This document shows positions 58,558 to 62,256 of a stretch of DNA of 62,256 bases, piece after piece. The DNA is from CAZYLZ01 sp964648335 (GTDB taxonomy: Bacteria > Patescibacteriota > Minisyncoccia > Phycocordibacterales > UBA2100), in the NCBI GenBank assembly GCA_964648335.1, contig CAZYLZ010000008.1, forward strand, positions 1 to 62,256, given 5' to 3'. Under the pieces are notes generated by a model that was not told the DNA's origin, searched no databases, and saw only the letters and a program-made list of their open reading frames with translations. How positions within the stretch are numbered: the first letter of the stretch is position 1; every line of letters starts with the position of its first letter. Made by a program: the position numbers and the translations under genes.

Positions 58558-59127
58558 CTACTTGGTGATAGAGCTCCAGAGTCTTTTCATCGAGTGATAC
58601 GCGCTCACGTTTACCGCATAGAGGACTCGAGCGGTCAGTCGGGTATGCTGCTGATAATCGAGAGCTTTTAGTTCTTGACATACCAACCCTGGGTGCAAAC
58701 AAAGCTGGTTTACAGAGCTGCCGTGGGCCACAGTGATATACGGCGCTCCGACCGGCACGACCGGAGAGCACCCTGCAACTTCGCTCCACACACTCGTTAT
58801 AAGCGTGTACGTGTCGATGTTGACCTTGATACTCGAGCAGACCGATGCGGTACGATCGCCCGAAACGGCGTCGATCGCATAGAACCGCTCATCGCCACCA
58901 ACTACTCTCACCCAGCCGATCCCGAGCCCGCGGTCTTCTATCTTGTAGACCGAAAGGTCGGTACATTCGTCGACACTCGGTTCGCTCCAGACGACGAGCG
59001 ATTTGTCGGCGCTCACGAGACGCGGACACTCGACGATACCTATCTTAGGTGGGAGTGGCCGATCGAGCGAAGTGGGCGTGATGAAGACGAGAATCCCCAT
59101 CAAGCACCCGAGGCACTTTCGTATCAT
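58558..59127 (-). CDS. Small secreted protein of unknown function
   Basis: 189 aa. A short signal peptide or lipoprotein-like N-terminus (MIRKCLGCLMGILVFITPTS), then a soluble domain with several Cys (C34, C55 and others) that may form disulphides. The start has GAGGAG 7 bases upstream and an extended -10 TGGTATAAT (59170-59162 minus) gives a leader of about 28 bases. It is not recognised. Confidence 0.6.
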   Translation of the reverse strand: MIRKCLGCLMGILVFITPTSLDRPLPPKIGIVECPRLVSADKSLVVWSEPSVDECTDLSVYKIEDRGLGIGWVRVVGGDERFYAIDAVSGDRTASVCSSIKVNIDTYTLITSVWSEVAGCSPVVPVGAPYITVAHGSSVNQLCLHPGLVCQELKALDYQQHTRLTARVLYAVNVSAYHSMKRLWSSITK

Positions 59128-59161
59128 GGGATTGCTCCTCTGTTTCTAACTAGCTGCCTGT

Positions 59162-59170
59162 ATTATACCA
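59162..59170 (-). promoter_or_regulatory. Extended -10 of the secreted-protein gene
   Basis: TGGTATAAT on the minus strand. No good -35 is seen; the TG extension probably substitutes for it. The leader contains a strong Shine-Dalgarno. Confidence 0.5.
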
Positions 59171-59284
59171 GCGATTTGCATTGCTAAAAAGTCTGTCCTG
59201 TGATGTAAATTTGTATAGGTGCAGAGTTTTAAAAACGGTCCCTATCTGCGCTTGTTATGCAGTGCTGCTTTCCCTCCCCTATTC

Positions 59285-59386
59285 ATGGCAGCGAAACAAA
59301 AGACTTACCGCACTTGGGCTTCCAAGGCGGGTGCTGCACACAATCTTGGCGCAGGTATTACCCCTAAAGAAAGGGTCAATTTGTAG
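59285..59386 (+). CDS. Possible 33-aa small ORF
   Basis: ATG at 59285 to TAG at 59386 in the 265-base interval before the ychF end; the product is basic (MAAKQKTYRTWASKAG...). No Shine-Dalgarno or well-placed -10 supports it. Nothing else is recognised in 59171-59392. Confidence 0.25.
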   Translation: MAAKQKTYRTWASKAGAAHNLGAGITPKERVNL

Positions 59387-59392
59387 ACCGCG

Positions 59393-60493
59393 CTACGAGT
59401 GCATGAACTCCATCACATCCCCATCCTGCACAACATACTCCTTCCCTTCGGTACGCACCCATCCCTTCTCGCGCGCGGCAGGATATCCACCTGCCTCCAA
59501 AAGCTTGTCGCTCGATATCACCGTTGCGCGGATAAACTTATCGCGGAAGTCGCTATGTATGGCAGCGCCCGCAACGGGAGCGGTCGATCCACGGACGATA
59601 GTCCATGCACGGGTCTCTTTTTCGCCTGTCGTAAAAAACGAGATCAGATTCAGGGTCTCGTAGCTCTTCTTGATGAGCATATCGAGGCCGTCATCGGTGA
59701 CTCCGAGCTCGCGCCGAAAGTCCATTTTCTCTTCTTCGTGCACGTCGGTAAGCTCCTTCTCGGTATTTGCATCTACGATCACATAGCTCGCGTGCGTCTC
59801 GGCAAAGAAGCGCATGAGATCGTCCCAACGACTGCCCGCCTCGATGTCGATGTTCACCACACCATTCTTGCGGTTAAGTACATATAAAAATGGCTTCGCG
59901 GTGAGAAGGTGGAACGATTTGAGTATGTCTTTCTCTTTTTCTTCTATAGAAACGGTCGAAGCGAGCTTCCCGGCCTCGAGCACCGGCACTATACGCTTCA
60001 GGAGATCGCGTTCGGCTACGGCGTCTTTATCGCCGCTTTTTGCATCGCGTTCGACACGCTCGAGACGCTTCGAGGCACTCTCGAGGTCGGCCAAGACGAG
60101 TTCGAGGTTGATAACCTCGATATCGCGCAGTGGATCCACCTCGCCATGCACATGCGATATGTCTTCGTCGTCAAAAATGCGCACCACATGCGCAATCGCG
60201 TCGGTCTCGCGGATGTTAGCCAAAAACTGGTTGCCCAACCCCTCGCCGTCTGAGGCGCCCTTTACCAATCCGGCAATGTCGACAAACTCAACTGCTGCGG
60301 GGACGATCTTTTGCGTATTAGACATGCGGCTCAAAGCTTGTAACCGCTCGTCGGGCACCGCTACCACTCCTACCGAAGGATCGATGGTTGCAAATGGGTA
60401 GTTAGCGATAAGCACGCTCTTCTTGGTGAGCGCGGTAAACAAAGTACTTTTTCCCACATTTGGGAGCCCGACAATGCCTATAGATAAACTCAT
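59393..60493 (-). CDS. ychF: YchF/OLA1-family P-loop ATPase/GTPase
   Basis: 366 aa, normal length. G1 is GLPNVGKS (9-16), G3 is DIAGLVKGAS, then the coiled-coil insertion (about 130-190) and the C-terminal TGS-like domain (FFTTGEKETRAWTI, GYPAAREKGWVRTEGKEY). The G4 position normally has NxxE (ATP-preferring); here it reads VLNRKNGV, so the specificity motif deviates. It binds ribosomes and acts in stress responses. TATAGT (60504-60499) puts the transcription start on the ATG. Confidence 0.94.
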   Translation of the reverse strand: MSLSIGIVGLPNVGKSTLFTALTKKSVLIANYPFATIDPSVGVVAVPDERLQALSRMSNTQKIVPAAVEFVDIAGLVKGASDGEGLGNQFLANIRETDAIAHVVRIFDDEDISHVHGEVDPLRDIEVINLELVLADLESASKRLERVERDAKSGDKDAVAERDLLKRIVPVLEAGKLASTVSIEEKEKDILKSFHLLTAKPFLYVLNRKNGVVNIDIEAGSRWDDLMRFFAETHASYVIVDANTEKELTDVHEEEKMDFRRELGVTDDGLDMLIKKSYETLNLISFFTTGEKETRAWTIVRGSTAPVAGAAIHSDFRDKFIRATVISSDKLLEAGGYPAAREKGWVRTEGKEYVVQDGDVMEFMHS

Positions 60494-60596
60494 GTCGCAC
60501 TATAGTGACACACGAAGCGTCGATACACAATGTTTACGCCGCTTATCGCCGCTTTCGGTTCAAAAACAACACACAATGCTATTTGTATTAGTAAAG

Positions 60597-60624
60597 TTGT
60601 GAAGAAACGCTTCGCGCGTAGGAT
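60597..60624 (+). promoter_or_regulatory. Leaderless promoter of the LCAT-like gene
   Basis: TTGTGA (60597-60602), 16-bp spacer, TAGGAT (60619-60624). The predicted start is the A of the ATG at 60631. Confidence 0.5.
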
Positions 60625-60630
60625 GCCGGC

Positions 60631-62256
60631 ATGCCAGAGTTCGTCCAAGCTCGCGTTGCACTCTTTTCGTACATCCTTATAGTCTTTGCGCTGGTCTTTG
60701 CTGCCTGCGCTGACAACGCCTTGGCCGCCACAACCTCGCCGTATCCTATTGTCGTTACCTGTGGCGAGAATGGGCAGGCAGTCGTCGACAGCGGGTACTA
60801 TACTTTTGACGACACAGATCCGTGCATTTTCGATAGCACAGCGATTCCCGATGAGCCATTTGGCGTACGCTATGTCGGCGTCTTTCAGGGGACCATCGGT
60901 AGCTCCACACTCGTAATGTCACACCAAACATCGAACTTTGGTTTGAGCACCCAGACACACAACGCCCCGATCCCTACCCCATCGGATGGTACGCCGCACT
61001 TTTTTGCCGTCTGGCGCGACCGCGGATTCTTTTCTATAGACGATAGCGCTACCTTCATTCAGTACGTAACGCGCGGAGGTCCGACACCCACCTACAATCG
61101 TTGGGGGTACGTACCGTTTGTCTGGGGCACGGTGGCAACAGCAACCCCATCGTGCACAACTGAATGTTTCTCGAATGTCTTGTTTGTCCCTGGAATCGAG
61201 GCAAGCCGACTGTACGGCAACGACGGATCAGGAGAGCGCGAGCTCTGGCTTCCGCATACCGATACCGATGGCGATGCGCTCGCCATGAACGCCGACGGGA
61301 CGAGTCTACGCCCCGACATCTACACGCGTGATGTCATAGACAACGCCTATGTATGGAGCTTTGGCGACCTGTACGACGACTTTCTCAAGGACATGCAAGG
61401 ACTCAAAAGTGCCGGGAAGATCAACGACTGGCGCGCCGCCCCCTACGATTGGCGACTCACCGTCGATCAGATTCTTTCTAGTGGAACAGTGACCGACGGT
61501 AAGATTTCGTACCTGCAGCCGACGAGTACACCCTTCATAGAGCAAACACTACGCGAACTGGCGGCATCGTCCAAAAGCGGCAAAGTCACCATCATCGCTC
61601 ACTCGAACGGTGGGCTGGTTACCAAGCGCCTGTTGCAAAAGCTTGGCGACGCACAAACGCAAACACTCGTAGACAAAGTCATCCTCGTCGCGTCTCCGCA
61701 AGTTGGCACGCCACAAGCTGCTGCAGCTCTTTTGCACGGATACCAGCAGGGATTCGACTTTCCTGGACTTAAGCCGTTTATCACCGCAGCTACCGTTCGC
61801 GCAGCTGGCGATACCATGCCTGGCCTCTTTGCGATGCTGCCCTCGAATGCTTACTTTACGCAAGTAGACGACCCACTCTTTCTCTTTTCGTCGACCACGC
61901 TTCCTACCATGGCAGAAACCTATGGCGAGTTCATCCATTCCGAGGCCTCGACCGCTGCCTTTATTGCCGACACAACTCGCACCGCGCCCGCCCGAACCGA
62001 TTTGGATACTCCTACCGTACTGAACCGATCACTCGTAGACGACGCCTATGCACTTCATGCCTCACTCGACACATGGGCACCTCCTGCTGGTATAGAGGTT
62101 ATACAAATAGCGGGCTGGGGCATGCCAAAGACAGTGGCCGGCGTTCGATACGCGCTCGGCCAGCGGGAGGATGGAAGCTTTGGGATAACCATTGACCCGC
62201 AATTTACCGTTGATGGTGACGGTACGGTGGTAGTACCAAGCGCGCTTTGGCTTAAT
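60631..62256 (+). CDS. Secreted LCAT/lipase-like alpha/beta hydrolase (3' partial)
   Basis: 542 codons run to the end of the window without a stop. A signal peptide (about 8-32, VFAACADNALA; the AAC could also be a lipobox) is followed by about 150 residues of unknown fold, then an LCAT-type hydrolase domain: LFVPGIEASRLYG (oxyanion region), APYDWRL, and nucleophile Ser325 in IIAHSNGGLV. These are hallmarks of the lecithin:cholesterol acyltransferase/phospholipase group. It is likely exported and may act on host or environmental lipids; the substrate is unknown. Cysteines in the first part suggest disulphides. Confidence 0.85.
   Translation, partial: MPEFVQARVALFSYILIVFALVFAACADNALAATTSPYPIVVTCGENGQAVVDSGYYTFDDTDPCIFDSTAIPDEPFGVRYVGVFQGTIGSSTLVMSHQTSNFGLSTQTHNAPIPTPSDGTPHFFAVWRDRGFFSIDDSATFIQYVTRGGPTPTYNRWGYVPFVWGTVATATPSCTTECFSNVLFVPGIEASRLYGNDGSGERELWLPHTDTDGDALAMNADGTSLRPDIYTRDVIDNAYVWSFGDLYDDFLKDMQGLKSAGKINDWRAAPYDWRLTVDQILSSGTVTDGKISYLQPTSTPFIEQTLRELAASSKSGKVTIIAHSNGGLVTKRLLQKLGDAQTQTLVDKVILVASPQVGTPQAAAALLHGYQQGFDFPGLKPFITAATVRAAGDTMPGLFAMLPSNAYFTQVDDPLFLFSSTTLPTMAETYGEFIHSEASTAAFIADTTRTAPARTDLDTPTVLNRSLVDDAYALHASLDTWAPPAGIEVIQIAGWGMPKTVAGVRYALGQREDGSFGITIDPQFTVDGDGTVVVPSALWLN

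Noticed and set aside
1..62256. Alternative genetic code (UGA as glycine)
   Set aside because: UGA ends scpB, dacA, recR-adjacent and other genes exactly at family-typical C-termini, and no conserved gene contains in-frame UGA.

Overview
This window looks like a chromosomal scaffold piece from a Patescibacterium (Candidate Phyla Radiation), probably a parcubacterial lineage of the Kaiserbacteria/Adlerbacteria type. That placement is an inference from the gene set: short AlaRS, archaeal-type AspRS, many small anchored proteins, DUF5671-like and PGBD-type surface proteins, very dense packing and no biosynthetic operons. UGA is used as a stop (for example in dacA and scpB), so the code is standard and not the UGA=Gly code of Gracilibacteria. 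Three blocks of exactly 100 N (8341-8440, 11620-11719, 36400-36499) are scaffold gaps of unknown true length; they cut mltG/mnmA, mgtC/a nuclease gene, and aspS. I see no tRNA, rRNA, CRISPR array, insertion sequence or prophage.

Layout. 1-4.5 kb: rmuC, rplU, recR and dnaB (DNA maintenance). 4.8-9.5 kb: a sigma region 4/HARE-HTH regulator, a membrane protein resembling the non-ATPase part of conjugation-type ATPases, mltG and mnmA. 9.5-13 kb: small anchored proteins, an ATP-cone/Mrr-like nuclease, mgtC, a Cas4/RecB-like nuclease and an Ogt-like protein. 13-17.6 kb: a two-subunit M16 protease pair and alaS. 17.6-24.3 kb: an actin-like/FtsA-PilM-like protein plus an anchored exported partner, then infA-rpmJ-rpsM-rpsK-rpsD-rpoA-rplQ-rplM-rpsI. 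24.4-28.7 kb: a HAD phosphatase and grpE-dnaK-dnaJ. 28.7-35 kb: an accessory block of membrane, surface and sensor genes (PGBD surface protein, tandem paralogous membrane proteins, Cys-rich exported protein, orphan histidine kinase). 35-45.3 kb: trpS, aspS, scpA-scpB, dacA, mraY, ftsW, murG, gltX and an EnvC-like M23 protein, i.e. chromosome condensation, cell-wall synthesis and cell-wall remodelling. 45.3-46 kb: a 720-base region without a large gene but with promoter, short ORFs and strong terminators. 46-62 kb: SPFH protein, methyltransferase, DEDDh exonuclease, rpmA, rplI, ctp, corA-like, cysS, leuS, a DUF5671-type protein, ychF and the start of a secreted LCAT-like hydrolase.

Three observations stand out. 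First, leuS encodes a LeuRS with a complete Nudix hydrolase domain, perfect Nudix box included, inserted where the editing domain returns to the catalytic core. Second, about twenty genes have a TATACT/TAGAAT-like -10 box 5-9 bases before the start codon and no Shine-Dalgarno, so their transcripts should be leaderless; genes whose -10 is farther away usually carry a clear GGAGG-type site. Third, several conserved enzymes lack or change a signature residue (RecR Toprim Glu, DEDDh final Asp, CorA GMN, YchF G4). All calls are from reading the sequence; no database search was run.
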